Assembly (NCBI RefSeq): GCF_003573695.1
Contig: NC_039361.1
Span: 133,084,777 to 133,148,776, forward strand
Reading direction: 5' to 3'
Source of the DNA: Papaver somniferum
Lineage: Eukaryota > Streptophyta > Magnoliopsida > Ranunculales > Papaveraceae
DNA length: 64,000 bases
The notes beneath the pieces are model-generated. The model was not told the DNA's origin and made no database searches. It saw only the letters and a list, made by a program, of their open reading frames with translations. Below are positions 21,635 to 33,299 of the stretch, piece by piece (within the stretch, counting starts at the first letter, position 1; every line of letters begins with the position of its first letter). The translations under genes and the position numbers were made by a program.

Positions 21635-22760
21635 ATGCAAAACTTCGGCACACTTGATGTAGAGCCCCCCTCGGACGAGCAAAACCTCAACGAGCTCCCA
21701 TACAATAAAATCAATGATGAGGAATTACGAGAATTACTTAATACGAGCATGCAGTCCGCAGAAGAGCGGGCCCCCAAAGATCTCACCATGGACGGTATAG
21801 AAGAAATAAACATCGGAACAGAGGAAGACAAGCGGCCGATCATGATCAGTAAAAGCTTAGGCACAGAAGAAAGGGAAGCATTGATCGCCTTGCTCAGGGA
21901 ATACAAACACGTTTTCTCTTACGATTATGACGAAATGCCGGGCCTAGATAGCAGCCTCGTAGCTCATAACCTCTGGATATCTCCTGTTTTCCAGCCAATA
22001 AAACAAAGAAGTAGAGAGTTCCCTAGGCCTACCGCTCTCGCAATAAAAGAAGAAGTGAAACGATTATTGAAAACCAAGTTTATCAAACTTATCCAGCACC
22101 CGACCTGGTTAGCCAACATCGTTCCGGTGATGAAGAAGAATGGAAAGATCCGATGTCGCGTAAGCTATAGGGATCTCAACCGGTCCTACCCCAAAGATGA
22201 TTTCCCACTACCCAACATCGACCTGACGCTGGACGCGACTGGAGCGAAAACGTGCCTACTACCCAACATACAGAATCTCGAAACGAAGTTCCACGGGGGC
22301 GTCACCGTATTCTCTGGTCTATGGGGAGGATGCGATATTGCCGGCAGAGATTGCAATTCCATCCGTGAGGGTAGAAATGGCTAGTCATACGACTCCGGAT
22401 GAAGTAAGTCGCTTTCCCCATTTAGATACTAGAAGAGAGGAGAGCCCGGGAAGAACGGTTTTTTGAGGCATACAAGAAGCGCACAACAAATTAATATAAT
22501 CAGAATGTAAAGGAAAGGAGATTCGAGGTAGACGATTTGGTCCTTAAGATCGCTCCTCATGTGCAAAGGAATGCTAGTGCAGGAAAATTCGCCGCAAACT
22601 GGGAAGGACCTTTTAGCGTAAGAAAGGTAGCAGAAAGAGAATATTACAAGCTCAGACGCATGAATGGCACGAAGATCAAGTCATAGATCAATGGTAAATT
22701 GCTGAAGAAGTTTTATGCATGAACAGATCAATGTAAAACCATCGTTTCGAATAAAGACCA
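21635..22760 (+). pseudogene. Ty3 RT fused by deletion to integrase C-terminus
   Basis: 21635-22235 gives the RT N-terminal part: Q-R-S-R-E-F as the usual pre-RT motif, I-V-P-V-M-K-K-N-G-K-I-R, then V-S-Y-R-D-L-N where the family has V-D-Y-R-D-L-N. About 22250 onward, in another frame, the sequence reads S-P-Y-S-L-V-Y-G-E-D-A-I-L-P, the integrase C-terminal G-P-Y/F module start. It is followed by F-E-V-D-D-L-V-L and N-W-E-G-P-F near 22530-22610. Everything between (RT active site, RNase H, integrase DDE core) is missing, so an internal deletion of over 1.5 kb is inferred from family architecture. Confidence 0.82.
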
Positions 22761-22800
22761 ACTTTTGATATATGATTCATAATATCTACCAAGGTCGCGG

Positions 22801-23246
22801 GAATGCCAATGGCGCCCGAATCGACCGACAAAAGGATGCGGAAGTGCCAATAGCGCCCGATCGGCTGAAAAATTTACTAGAGGTTGCAGGAATGCCAATG
22901 GCGCCTGATCGACTGACAAAAGGCTGCGGGAATGCTAATGGCGCCCGATCGACTGACAAAAGGCTGCGGGAGTGCCAATGGCGCCGGATCGGCTGACAAA
23001 TTTACTAAAGGTTGCAGTAATGCCAATGACGCCCGATTGACTGACAAAAGGTTACGGGAATGCTAATTGGACCCGATTGACTGACAAAAGGCCGCGGGAG
23101 TGCCAATGACACCCGATCGGCTGACAAATTTACTAAAGGTTGTAGGAATGCCAATGGCGCCTGATCGACTGACAAAAGGCTGCGGGAGTGCCAATGGCAC
23201 CCGATCAGCTGATAAAATATTACGGGAATTCCAATGGCTCCTAACC
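22801..23246. repeat. 40/48-bp minisatellite with 128-bp higher-order period
   Basis: Eleven units start G(A/T)(A/G)TGCCAATGGCGCCCGATCG-like. Start positions are about 22801, 22842, 22890, 22930, 22970, 23018, 23058, 23098, 23146, 23186 and 23226. Units of 48 bp (with an AATTTACTAAAGGTTG insert) recur every 128 bp, separated by two 40-bp units, giving a 48+40+40 higher-order repeat. Confidence 0.85.
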
Positions 23247-23259
23247 AACCATTTAACAC

Positions 23260-23885
23260 ACATCCTGCCCTCCAAATCCCCTGTCAAGAAAAACAAAGGG
23301 AGGAGTAGGCGCGTTTAACATAAATCCCCCCTCCCCCCAAACCCTGTCAAGAAAAACGAAGGGGGAGTAGGCGCGTTTAACATATATCCCTCCCCCGAAA
23401 CTCTGTTAAGAAAAACGAAGGGGGAAGTAGGCGCGTCGAACATACATCCCGCCCTCCCAAACCCTGTCAAGAAAAAACGAAGGAGGGAGTAGGCGCATTT
23501 AACATACATCCCGCCCTCCCAAACCCTGTTAAGAAAAACGAACGGGGGAGTTGGCGCGTTTAACATACATCTCGTCCCAAACCCCGTCAAGAAAAACGAA
23601 GGGAGGAGTAGGCGCGTTTAACATACATCCCGCCCTTCGAAACCCTGTTAAGAAAAACGAAAGAGGGAGTAGGCGCGTTGAACATACATCCCCCCCACCC
23701 CCACCCTCTCAAGAAAAACGAAGGGGGGAGTAGGCGCGTTTAACATACATCCCGCCCTCCCAAACCCTGTTAAGAAAAACGAAGGGGGGAGTAGGCGCGT
23801 TGAACATACATCCCTCCCTCCCAAACCCTGTCAAGAAAAACGAAAGGGGGAGTAGGCGCATTTAACATACATCCCGCTAATAAAA
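23260..23885. repeat. ~61-bp minisatellite, ten units
   Basis: Ten tandem units of about 61 bp, each with GTAGGCGCGTTTAACATACA, a C-rich CCCGCCCTCCCAAACCCTGT and AAGAAAAACGAAGGGGG. Unit marks GGCGC fall at ~23310, 23372, 23433, 23494, 23554, 23614, 23675, 23734, 23796 and 23856. Open frames on both strands here are by-products of the repeat. Confidence 0.9.
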
Positions 23886-23998
23886 AAAGGGGGGGGAGTG
23901 GGATGGAATAGGGGACGGAATAAGCATATCCTTAATTAAACCTACATAATATAGAATGAACACCCGAGTACAAAGGAAAGCTAAAAAAAAGTCGTCTG

Positions 23999-24702
23999 TC
24001 ACTCATCGTATGATAGTAACACGCGAAAATGAGCAATGTCTGCATCTATGGACTGCACCATCAAGAGCGCTTCCTCACGCTGATCAATATCAGTAGACAA
24101 TGCATAATCGACTTCATTAGCCAATTCATCAAGTCCCTTTATCTCGCTGGGAACTTTTGATTTACGAGAAGCAGCTAGCGCTTTCTCTCGATCATGATAA
24201 ATCGTGCACATCTTATCCACATGCACTACTCAAGAAGCCAATAACATATCTATCTCCCCCCTTAGAAGAAGCAAACTCCTCAATTCACCAGGAATATCCG
24301 TGCAAGGGTTAAAGTATATCCTTGCAAGTGAATAAAAGCCCGCTCAGAGATAGAAAGACGAAAGTCAAGGATAACTTGATCTATACTTTTCGTCATGACA
24401 ACGAACTTTTCAAAGAGCTGATATGCAGCTTGAAAGATCTTAACCGTGTCGTCTAATGCACGTCTAATCTGGACATACACGCGCCCCTTCGCCGGAACCC
24501 TTTCTGCCATCTGGAAAGTATCGTATTGGTCAGAAAATTGGGCCCGTTTAGCATCTCTTTCAACCTCCCTTCGCGCCTTGAGCGCTTCAATCTTCGCTTT
24601 TACTAGAAAAAGCCTCGCGAGTTCCTCCTCCTTGTACCGGAGGTCAACCAGCGAGGGTATTGGTGCCAATGAAAGAACGTAACCATGAAGAACATATGCC
24701 AT
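23999..24702 (-). CDS. antisense ORF copy 2 in Ty3 element (degenerate)
   Basis: Reads opposite to gag-pol, between the minisatellites and the 3' LTR. The ATG at 24702 opens 140 codons to 24280 (M-A-Y-V-L-H-G-Y...L-A-P-I-P), rich in charged helix-forming residues. After a stop, 24226-23999 continues the family and ends D-I-A-H-F-R-V-L-L. Both start and end motifs recur in copy 1 (25714-24990), so the original protein was ~235 aa. Inside, a second G-Y-T-L-T-L-A-R-I echoes the N-terminus, suggesting an internal repeat. Function unknown; no domain recognised. Additional antisense ORFs at this position are known from Tat-lineage elements. A TATA-like box lies 76 bp upstream. Confidence 0.6.
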
Positions 24703-24777
24703 TTAGAATGAAAGAAAGAAGCAGACAATAAAAGAAAGAAGCAGACAAGTTGGAGCTTAAAGAAACCAATGTTGCAC

Positions 24778-24784
24778 ATTTATA
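24778..24784 (-). promoter_or_regulatory. TATA-like box for antisense ORF copy 2
   Basis: The minus strand reads CTATAAATG here, 76 bp upstream of the ATG at 24702. The leader between is pyrimidine-rich (repeats of CTGCTTCTTTC), as in plant 5' UTRs. Position and composition fit a core promoter; this is an inference. Confidence 0.35.
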
Positions 24785-24989
24785 GAGAGCTACGAAAATA
24801 CGAACGGTTACAGCGATCGCAAGAGCCATGGCTGACACGTGGACAACACTAAAGGGGAACCGAATCTCGAGAAACCGCGTCTCTGGAGAATCAGATACTC
24901 CCACAATTTCAAACCCTAAAATTCTAGAGAAATACAAAAAAAAGAGAAGGGGAGAAGAAAAAATATATATATATATATATATATATAAT

Positions 24990-25714
24990 CTAGTCTTCCA
25001 ATAATGAACGACAGTGAGCAATATCTACATCCAGAGCCTCCAACATCAAGCGACTGTCGCTGACTTGTGTGTCAGCCAAGCGCAAATCTTGATCAGCCTC
25101 GTGAACTCACTTCATGATATCCTGAATAATCCTGTCCTCGGCCCCAGCCCCTTGGGAAAGTGAAAGGGTATCCTCATGTTCATCATATTCTCTACGCATT
25201 TTATCTCGATGGAATGAACGAAGGGTCCATAACATTCCCTCTTTCTCCCTTAGAACTAGCAGACGGGCTAGTTCGTCCTCAATATAAGAATGGGTATCAA
25301 GCAAAGTGGTCGTCGTTAAGACCAAAGTGTGACCGAGGAGTGACCGCATTACTAGGTTGGAAATCCAGAGGCGACAATCCGAAATTGCCCGGTCTATTAT
25401 AGCCACCATCGCCAAAGAATCTGCATACAACTGATTGGCCGCGCCATGTGCGGTAGCGACATCATTGAGAGCGCGTTGAGTCTCCGGTGACAGACGACCC
25501 GATAGTTACGTGTCTAGCTCGGCTTGATAAGCTTCAGACACCTCTCTAAACTTAGTATTCGCTCGTGTCTATTAGTAATTCTCCGCTCCGGTAGCGCATC
25601 GACTTCAGTCTTCACGAGCAATAGACGCTTCAGTTCATCACGCTTGAACATTACAGAAGTTAACACAGGAATAGGCGCTAAAACTAGCATGTACCCGTGG
25701 AGAGAGTCAGCCAT
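24990..25714 (-). pseudogene. antisense ORF copy 1 in Ty3 element (broken)
   Basis: Minus-strand paralogue of the ORF at 24702-23999. The start M-A-D-S-L-H-G-Y...L-A-P-I-P aligns with M-A-Y-V-L-H-G-Y...L-A-P-I-P of copy 2. The end L-D-V-D-I-A-H-C-R-S-L-L-E-D aligns with D-I-A-H-F-R-V-L-L. Frame is lost after 25514 and regained at 25430-25107 (A-I-S-D-C-R-L-W-I-S matching I-L-D-F-R-L-S-I-S), then lost again. The two copies are head-to-tail, ~1 kb apart start to start. A (TA)n run at 24964-24987 lies just past the stop. Confidence 0.6.
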
Positions 25715-25929
25715 GCGAGCCAAGTAGCTCACAAGGAAAGGGAAGAATAAATCAAGGAACGAGATGAGAAGATCCAGTTGTACATATATGTACATATGAG
25801 AGAGAGACACCATTCACGAGGCAGTAACCGGTGATCTTCTCTATGCGCAAAGAAATGCGTATGATGACTCGACCATTTAAGTATGACTATAAGGTTATCT
25901 TGCGACTGACCTCATAGTCAGGGGACTAA

Positions 25930-25984
25930 TGTTGATACATGAAAAATAACTCCCCTTAACCGGGCTAGGGTGCCTCAAAGAAGG
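25930..25984 (+). repeat. 3' LTR of Ty3 element, left part
   Basis: The first 55 bp of the LTR (TGTTGATACATG...CAAAGAAGG) before the nested insertion. The LTR resumes at 28694 and ends at 29013. Confidence 0.85.
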
Positions 25985-28687
25985 ATTTAGAGCATTGCTT
26001 GGTCGAACTCGCATGCGTTGCTATCTCAAGCATGTTTGTCAATGTTAGTGACCAAAACCATAAGTCTTGATTTCTAGTCTATTATAGATAAGTCTTGGAC
26101 TAGGATAGAAAGTGTAGTTGAGCTCAAGGACTTCATGGAGATTCATCATACAAGTAGAAGAACTACTGAAGGAACCGGTGGAACTTCTCGACAAAAAGGT
26201 GTGTGAAGACTTGAAATTATCTATCACTCAAAAGTCTATCTATTCTATCTCCTACTCTTTGAGACAAGAAGTCGTCTTCTATATATATATACTTGGATTA
26301 TACACATTTGGTATTTCGAGCCGAGTATACCTCGCCTATCTATATCTCAAAATATGTGTTGGTAAGCTTTTCGCTTCGATCAAGTTTATCTTTACCATGT
26401 GACGAAAGTCATGATATGTTTAAATCATCTTGAAAATTTCTTTGACGAGAAATGGTGTAACAACTATATAAAGTCCTCTAAGAATGTTTCAATAGTTGAA
26501 ATGAGAGTTTAGATTACATAACCAATGGTGGACATAAGAATTGTTGTGGAAACACATTTATGTATAAGTCCTATTACTTGAACCAAAGTTTGCGAACTTT
26601 GTTGATCAAGAGAACCGAAAGAATGGCGTGAGCCAAGTCCGCGAACTGCCAAAGTTCTCAAACCCGAGAATTTCTGTTGGATTTGACAAACTACTTGCGT
26701 GAAGCTAAGTCCGCGAACATCCACGAACCGGCGAAGTTCTCATACCCGAGAATTTCTGCTGGAGTTTGTAAACTCTGCCCGGTAACTTAAGTCCGCGAAC
26801 CTAGTCTGCGAACTTGAGAAGGTTATATATCTGAAGATTATTTCTGAACTTAAACTTAAAAAGACTAAGGAATGCAGTTTGCAAACCGTGGCTATAAAAG
26901 TTCATGAACCGATTCAAGTGAATCAAATCATCTTTGCTTCAATTGTGTCTTGTGTAGTACATGAGATTTCCTTGCAATTGAACAACTCTCTAACTAGTTC
27001 ATTTGAAGTCATTTGAACTAGTTATGGTGAAGAAGAACATGGTTGATATGAAATGCTCATATGGCTAACCTTTTGGTTAACTGTTGTTGAACCAACAAGT
27101 GCATACGTTTGGGCACGGTTAACAAACCTAGAAGCATGCATTGTCAAGTGTGTGTAACAAGCTAAGTTTTCGATCTAACGGTTGAGAAATATTATATTGA
27201 ATCTAAATCAGGTTTTCATCTAACGGTGAATATTGAATGCTTTGTTACTAAGCTAACATTGATTGCAAACCCTGATTTGAAAGACTATATAAAGGAGACA
27301 TCTAGTATTGTGCAAAACTAATCTTCACACTTACGTGTGATAGTAGTTTGCGTGCTAGAGTCGATTCTCCTTTAACCTTTAGTTTTCTTCTTCTAAAACA
27401 AGGTTAACGACTTAAAGACTTCGTTGGGATTGTGAAGCCAGACCGATAGTACTTTTATCGTAGTTGTGTGATCTGATCTTGCATCTTCTATCGTACGAGT
27501 ACAATCAGATTGATTGGCTTGAGATTGATATCTCCGACAGGAAAGATATAAAAAGTAATCACAACTTCATCTCATTGTTTGTGATTCCGCAACATCTTGT
27601 TTCGCTACCATACGATTAAGATTGTTGTGAGGTGATTGATAACTCTAGGATGTTCTTCGGGAATATAAGACCAGATTATCAATTGGTTCCTATTTTTTTC
27701 ACCTTTATTATTATCAAAAGACGGAACAAAACCTTTAGGGTTTATCTGTGGGAGACAGATTGATCCTTTGATAGACTTGTCTGTGTGAGACAGAATTGTT
27801 TATTGTCAAAGCCTGCGATTTTGGGTCGTAACAACTCTTGGTTGTGGGTGAGATCAGCTAAAGGAAAGTGCGCAGTATCCTGCCGGGATCAGAGGCGTAG
27901 GTAGTACAACTGTACCTTGGATCAGTGGGATGCTGATTGGGGTTCAACTAAAATCCAGTCCGAAGTTAGCTTGGAGTAGGCTAGTGTCTGTAGCGGCTTA
28001 ATACAATGTGTGTTCAATCTGGACTATGTCCCGGGATTTTTCTGCATTTGCGGTTTCCTCGTTAACAAAATTTCTGGTGTCTGTGTTATTTATATTTCCA
28101 CATTATATTTGTTTATATAATTGAAATAATACAGGTTGTGCATTTGAATCAATCAATTTAAAATTCGACCATCGGTTGTTGATTGATATTGATTGATCCT
28201 TGGATATTGGTCTTTGGTACCATCCAAGTTATTCCTTGTGTTTGATTAAAGACTCGTTGATTTCTATTAGCTTGAGTAAATCAAAACAAGAGGGAGATAT
28301 TAACTCCTTGAGATACTTTTACATAAATTTCTGGTGTCTGTGTTATTTCTATTTCAGCATTATATTTGTTTATATAATTGAAATAATACAAGTTGTGCGT
28401 TCGAATCAACCAATTTAAAATCCGACCTTCGGTTATTGATTGATATTGATTGATCCTTGGATATTGGTCTTTGGTACCATCCAAGTTATTCCTTGTGTTT
28501 GATTAAAGACTCGTTGATTTCTATTAGCTTGAGTAAATCAAAACAAGAGAGAGATATTAACTCCTTGAGATACTTTTACCTAGATTGAGTCTGACTGTCT
28601 AGTGATTCTCTAGAAAGTATTTCAGAGTTGGTCCATACATATTGCTAAGCGAAATATTGAGTGGTGTTGTTAGACCCACGCTTTTTC
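25985..28687. mobile_element. unclassified ~2.7 kb insertion in the Ty3 3' LTR
   Basis: Splits the 3' LTR; flanks AGAAGG (25979-25984) and AGAAGT (28688-28693, still AGAAGG in the downstream tandem copy) look like a 6-bp target duplication. No ORF of note. Contents: a first ~190 bp homologous to 61748-61935; an imperfect ~80-bp repeat around AAGTCCGCGAAC (26625-26820); a TATATAAAGG promoter-like box near 27283 followed by a pyrimidine-rich leader; and a 257-bp tandem duplication at 28071-28580. Ends do not form evident TIRs. It may be a non-autonomous retroelement or solo LTR; I cannot classify it. Confidence 0.6.
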
Positions 28688-31079
28688 AGAAGTAAAAGTC
28701 TGCACGTGGAACATGGGGACTCGGGGACTAGGTCCCAAGTCCACCAATGAAGTATCCATGAGATAGAAGGGACAATGAAGGAATTAACAAGGAAGAAGGA
28801 GGTCATATTAGAAAAAGGATGGCATTAGTAGTAATTAAGGAGGCTTAGGACACATGGCAAGATGTCATAAAAAGAAGGGGCTTTTGGAAAATCTATATAA
28901 GGAAGGACAAGGTACAATGGAAAGACATCTCTCTCTCATACTATTCTCAGAAAAGTGAGGTCATCTTGGTACACTAGGACGGGCAGAACCCAACGAGAAT
29001 TCCGGTATTAACATGAATCACCTTTTACCATCCTCCCGTATAAATGGTATGTGGCCATCTTCTATATTAGTTCTTTTATGGTCTTGGGGAAGTCTCATAT
29101 CACAAGGAATAGACAAGAAGATATGGTTTTTAATCCCTACAACTGCAATATGGACAATATGGATGGAAAGGAACATACAAACATTTGAGGAAGTGTCTAA
29201 AAGTGAAGACTAGTTATGTCAAAATGCAAGAGTTCTACTCTACTCGTGGGCTTCTCTTTCCAAATCCGGTATTAAAGGAATTTCAACATCATCTTTCTTA
29301 ATTGGGATCTTATTTTTGTTTGAATGAGATAATCTATGTAATTTTTTTTTTGTTGTGAGGTGATTGATAACTCTAGGATGTTCTTCGGGAATATAAGACC
29401 AGATTATCAATTGGTTCCTGTTTTGTTCACCTTTATTATTATCAAAAGACGGAACAAAACCTTTAGGGTTTATCTGTGGGAGACAGATTGATCCTTTGAT
29501 AGACTTGTCTGTGTGAGACAGAATTGTTTATTGTCAAAGCCTGCGATTTTGGGTCGTAGCAACTCTTGGTTGTGGGTGAGATCAGCTAAAGGAAAGTGCG
29601 CAGTATCCTGCTGGGATCAGAGGCGTAGGTAGTACAACTGTACCTTGGATCAGTGGGATGCTGATTGGGGTTCAACTACAATCCAGTCCGAAGTTATCTT
29701 GGAGTAGGCTAGTGTCTGTAGCGGCTTAATACAATGTGTGTTCAATCTGGACTATGTCCCGGGATTTTTCTGCATTTGCGGTTTCCTCGTTAACAAAATT
29801 TCTGGTGTCTGTGTTATTTATATTTCCACATTATATTTGTTTATATAATTGAAATAATACAGGTTGTGCATTTGAATCAATCAATTTAAAATTCGACCAT
29901 CGGTTGTTGATTGATATTGATTGATCCTTGGATATTGGTCTTTGGTACCATCCAAGTTATTCCTTGTGTTTGATTAAAGACTCGTTGATTTCTATTAGCT
30001 TGAGTAAATCAAAACAAGAGGGAGATATTAACTCCTTGAGATACTTTTACATAAATTTCTGGTGTCTGTGTTATTTCTATTTCAGCATTATATTTGTTTA
30101 TATAATTGAAATAATACAAGTTGTGCGTTCGAATCAACCAATTTAAAATCCGACCTTCGGTTATTGATTGATATTGATTGATCCTTGGATATTGGTCTTT
30201 GGTACCATCCAAGTTATTCCTTGTGTTTGATTAAAGACTCGTTGATTTCTATTAGCTTGAGTAAATCAAAACAAGAGAGAGATATTAACTCCTTGAGATA
30301 CTTTTATCTAGATTGAGTCTGACTGTCTAGTGATTCTCTAGAAAGTATTTCAGAGTTGGTCCATACATATTGCTAAGCGAAATATTGAGTGGTGTTGTTA
30401 GACCCACGCTTTTTCAGAAGGAAAAGGCTGCACGTGGAACATGGGGACTCGGGGACTAGGTCCCAAATCCACCAATGAAGTATCCATGAGATAGAAGGGA
30501 CAATGAAGGAATTAACAAGGAAGAAGGAAGTCATATTAGAAAAAGGATGGCATTAGTAGTAATTAAGGAGGCTTAGGACACATGGCAAGATGTCATAAAA
30601 AGAAGGGGCTTTTGGAAAATCTATATAAGGAAGGACAAGGTACAATGGAAAGACATCTCTCTCTCGTACTATTCTCAGAAAAGTGAGGTCATCTTGGTAC
30701 ACTAGGACGGGCATAACCCAACGAGAATTCCGGTATTAACATGAATCACCTTTTACCATCCTCCCGTATAAATGGTATGTGGCCATCTTCTATCTTAGTT
30801 CTTTTATGGTCTTGGGGAAGTCTCATATCACAAGGAATAGACAAGAAGATATGGTTTTTAGTCCCTACAGCTGCAATATGGACAATATGGATGGAAAGGA
30901 ACATACAAACATTTGAGGAAGTGTCTAAAAGTGAAGACCAGTTATGTCAAAATGCAAGAGTTCTACTCTACTCGTGGGCTTCTCTTTCCAAATCCGGTAT
31001 TAAAGGAATTTCAACATCATCTTTCTTAATTGGGATCTTATTTTTGTTTGAATGAGATAATCTATGTAATTTTTAGTTG
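27624..31079. repeat. 1728-bp tandem segmental duplication
   Basis: 27624-29351 and 29352-31079 are near-identical direct repeats; the unit starts GTTGTGAGGTGATTGATAAC and the offset is 1728 bp throughout. Each unit contains the right part of the 2.7 kb insertion, the right part of the Ty3 3' LTR and the LINE 3' end. The duplication therefore post-dates all three insertions. Among differences, TAG at 29211-29213 in unit 1 is CAG in unit 2. Confidence 0.95.
28071..28580. repeat. 257-bp tandem duplication
   Basis: TTTCTGGTGTCTGTGTTATT starts at 28071 and again at 28328. The two units are alike over ~250 bp up to GAGATACTTTTAC. The pair recurs 1728 bp downstream (29799-30308) because of the larger duplication. 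Confidence 0.9.
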
Positions 31080-31180
31080 TAATTGTTTTTTCTTTCTTAT
31101 ATCTTGTAATCAACCTCGGTATTTTCCTCTCCTCTTAATATAATCTTTCTTTATAAAAAAAGAAAAAAGAAAAGAAAAAC
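29019..31180 (+). mobile_element. LINE 3' portion (duplicated) and poly(A)-like end
   Basis: Continuation of the LINE ORF2 split at 18934: H-L-L-P, then W-P-S-S-I-L-V-L-L-W and I-W-T-I-W-M-E-R-N, the conserved C-terminal end of plant LINE ORF2. It appears twice (29014-29325 and 30742-31055) through the 1728-bp duplication. In the second unit the frame runs uninterrupted to TGA at 31055. An A-rich stretch at about 31145-31182 looks like the LINE tail. Confidence 0.85.
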
Positions 31181-33299
31181 AATTGGTTCAACTATGGACG
31201 CACTTATTTATCATTAGACCATTGTATTGCCAGTTGATAGACACATTTTTGTGTCTGATATAATCTCAATTGTATATATTGTTAGTACTCGATTTTGTAT
31301 TTATTTTGGCTTTTTATGTCTTTGTAGGTGTTTTTGGAAAAATAAGATTTTGCGGCGAAATTGGCTCGAAAAGTGTTTTTTCGTTCATGGGAGGACATTT
31401 GCTATTCGAACCCTCACTTTGGATAAGGGGTAACCTAATTACTAAGGGGCATCCCATTTCCAGGCATCTGCTAATCGCACCCCTACTCTGGATAAGGGGC
31501 AACCATCTTCAACATTCAAAAATCGGGTTTTGGCGGGAAAAAAGTGTAGTTAAGAGCAGTTTTGGCAATCGTGATTTGGAGGAGTTTGAGGTCGATTAAA
31601 CCTCTGATTTTCATAGGATAGACTCCTTATGGGTCTAGGAATCTGATATGGGTGATTAAATCGATTAGAATGGGTTCAATCGACGGATTTTTCTCACAAC
31701 AAGAAAATATAGAAAGTCACGTGTGTGAACTGTTTTAGAGAATTTTAGAGTGATTAAAACGCTGTAAACCTTCCCAAAGATTTGTATCTATCTAAGGAAG
31801 AGTTTAGAATAAAAATGAAAGCTCAGAAACGCGTAGAAATCCTAAAACAAGAAATTGTCGCAACTTGGCCGTGAAGAGAAGGAAAGAGATTTTAGAAGAT
31901 TTGGGAGAGATTTAATCGGTATTTTTGATATAAATAGATGTCTTGGGTCATATAGAAGAGGTGTCGAGAGTTTGGGAACCTAAGGAGAGCCAGAGAAGAA
32001 GAAATCAGAGCTTTACCAAACTCTGTTTCTGCTGCTGCTGCTGCTGTTGAAGAAGAAGAACAGCTGAAGAACATTGACCCTCGGTGGACAGTCGTAGAAA
32101 ACTGTCGATGTTTAACAGCTGAAGAACGTTAAGCTGTTCAGGGCAGTCTTATTTCAGGGCAGTCTTAAATCAGCGATAAAGCAACAGTTTTTCTGTAACA
32201 GTTCCATTGTAACAGCTGTTTTGCAACACCAATACACTGTTGCAAACAGTCTGTGTTATTACTTTTCACTCTTTTAATCATCTTTTGAGCAACAAACACA
32301 TATTTTGAGATCATGATTAATATGAGGAGCTAAACCCCAACACTGGGATGACGGAGGAAGCCATATTTCATACGTGTGGTAATTATATTTAATTATTTTT
32401 ATGACTTTTTGCATTAATTTAATCGTTTTATGATTTTTCTTAATTAGTTGTGAAGTCGTACGATGATGTATGCTTGGTCTAAGTGCTTTTGATGCATCAT
32501 GCTGGTGATTTACAGTTAATCTTTTTAAAATCTACCCTGGCAAAGAATTAGAGTAAATAAACAAGAGCTATAATTGTCTAAGAATTGATTTTTGAACCAC
32601 ATGGTATGAGGTTTGGTGGAATCCTGAGTCTCAGTAATCTCTCGACATTGTGACAAACCTTGTGTATATATTTTCTTTATTTTTATTGTTTTCTATTATT
32701 AAGTCTGAAATTGAGTCTACACAAGTCCGAGTTGAACGAACTTGATTTACCACTTAAAAAACTACATCAATTTTGGCGCCGCTTCCGGGGATTTGTATTT
32801 AGATTTGTTTTAGGTTTATTTTTATTTTTATTATTATTATTATTATTTTTATTTTTTTTGTTCTTTTTTACGCGTTTTGGTATTTTTCGAATCTTTTCAG
32901 ATTTGGAGCGAAGCTACAAGAAAAGAAAAGTACTATAAAAGGAAAGCATCGCCAAAGAAGGAAAGAAAAGAGGAATCTGAAAGGAGTGAAGAAGAAGATT
33001 TTGTATATAGTTATTTTGTTTTATTTTTAGAAACTGTAAATAGGGTTTTATTTTTGTAATTTTTCTTTTCCTTTTTGGACATTTTTATTTTTCGACTTGG
33101 ACATTTTTATTTTTAAACCCTAAGGAAGGGTTAAAATTAAATATAAACTGTTTGCAGGGAAGGACGACAGTTACGATACTGTCTCGGCTCCTCGGGTTCG
33201 TACACTGACATAGGAGTCGGTGGCCTGAGTCGACTTCAATGGTTCATCGCCCGTCTGGTACGGGAGGTAAGACTCTATCCACCCACGAATCCCCTGTCA

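Larger units (their letters stand above)
18935..29013 (+). mobile_element. Ty3/gypsy element (Tat-like), defective, nested in the LINE
   Basis: LTRs begin TGTTGATACATG and end GGTATTAACA: 5' LTR 18935-19298, 3' LTR 25930-29013 (itself split by an insertion). Flanks GGAAT (18930-18934) and TGAAT (29014-29018) are a 4/5-matching target duplication. Removing element plus one flank restores the LINE frame (I-W-N joined to H-L-L-P). Inside: decayed gag, protease, first part of RT, then directly the integrase C-terminus. The second half of RT, RNase H and the integrase core are deleted. The 3' region holds two minisatellites and two antisense ORFs. A purine-rich TCAGGGGACTAA precedes the 3' LTR. 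Antisense ORFs between integrase and LTR are known in the Tat lineage; lineage assignment is an inference. Confidence 0.88.

Noticed and set aside
22728..23733. Several ORFs of 60-90 codons on both strands
   Set aside because: They arise from repeat units whose lengths suit an open frame; composition is low-complexity and frames do not correspond to any family.
23260..23885. Regular ~61-bp repeat array suggesting a CRISPR-like layout
   Set aside because: The whole unit repeats with no unique spacers, in plant retrotransposon sequence; it is a minisatellite.
31270..31599. 109-codon ORF in the LTR of element 1 (and counterparts in other LTRs)
   Set aside because: Lies wholly within the LTR, is disrupted in the sister LTR at 36213-36507, and has no domain.
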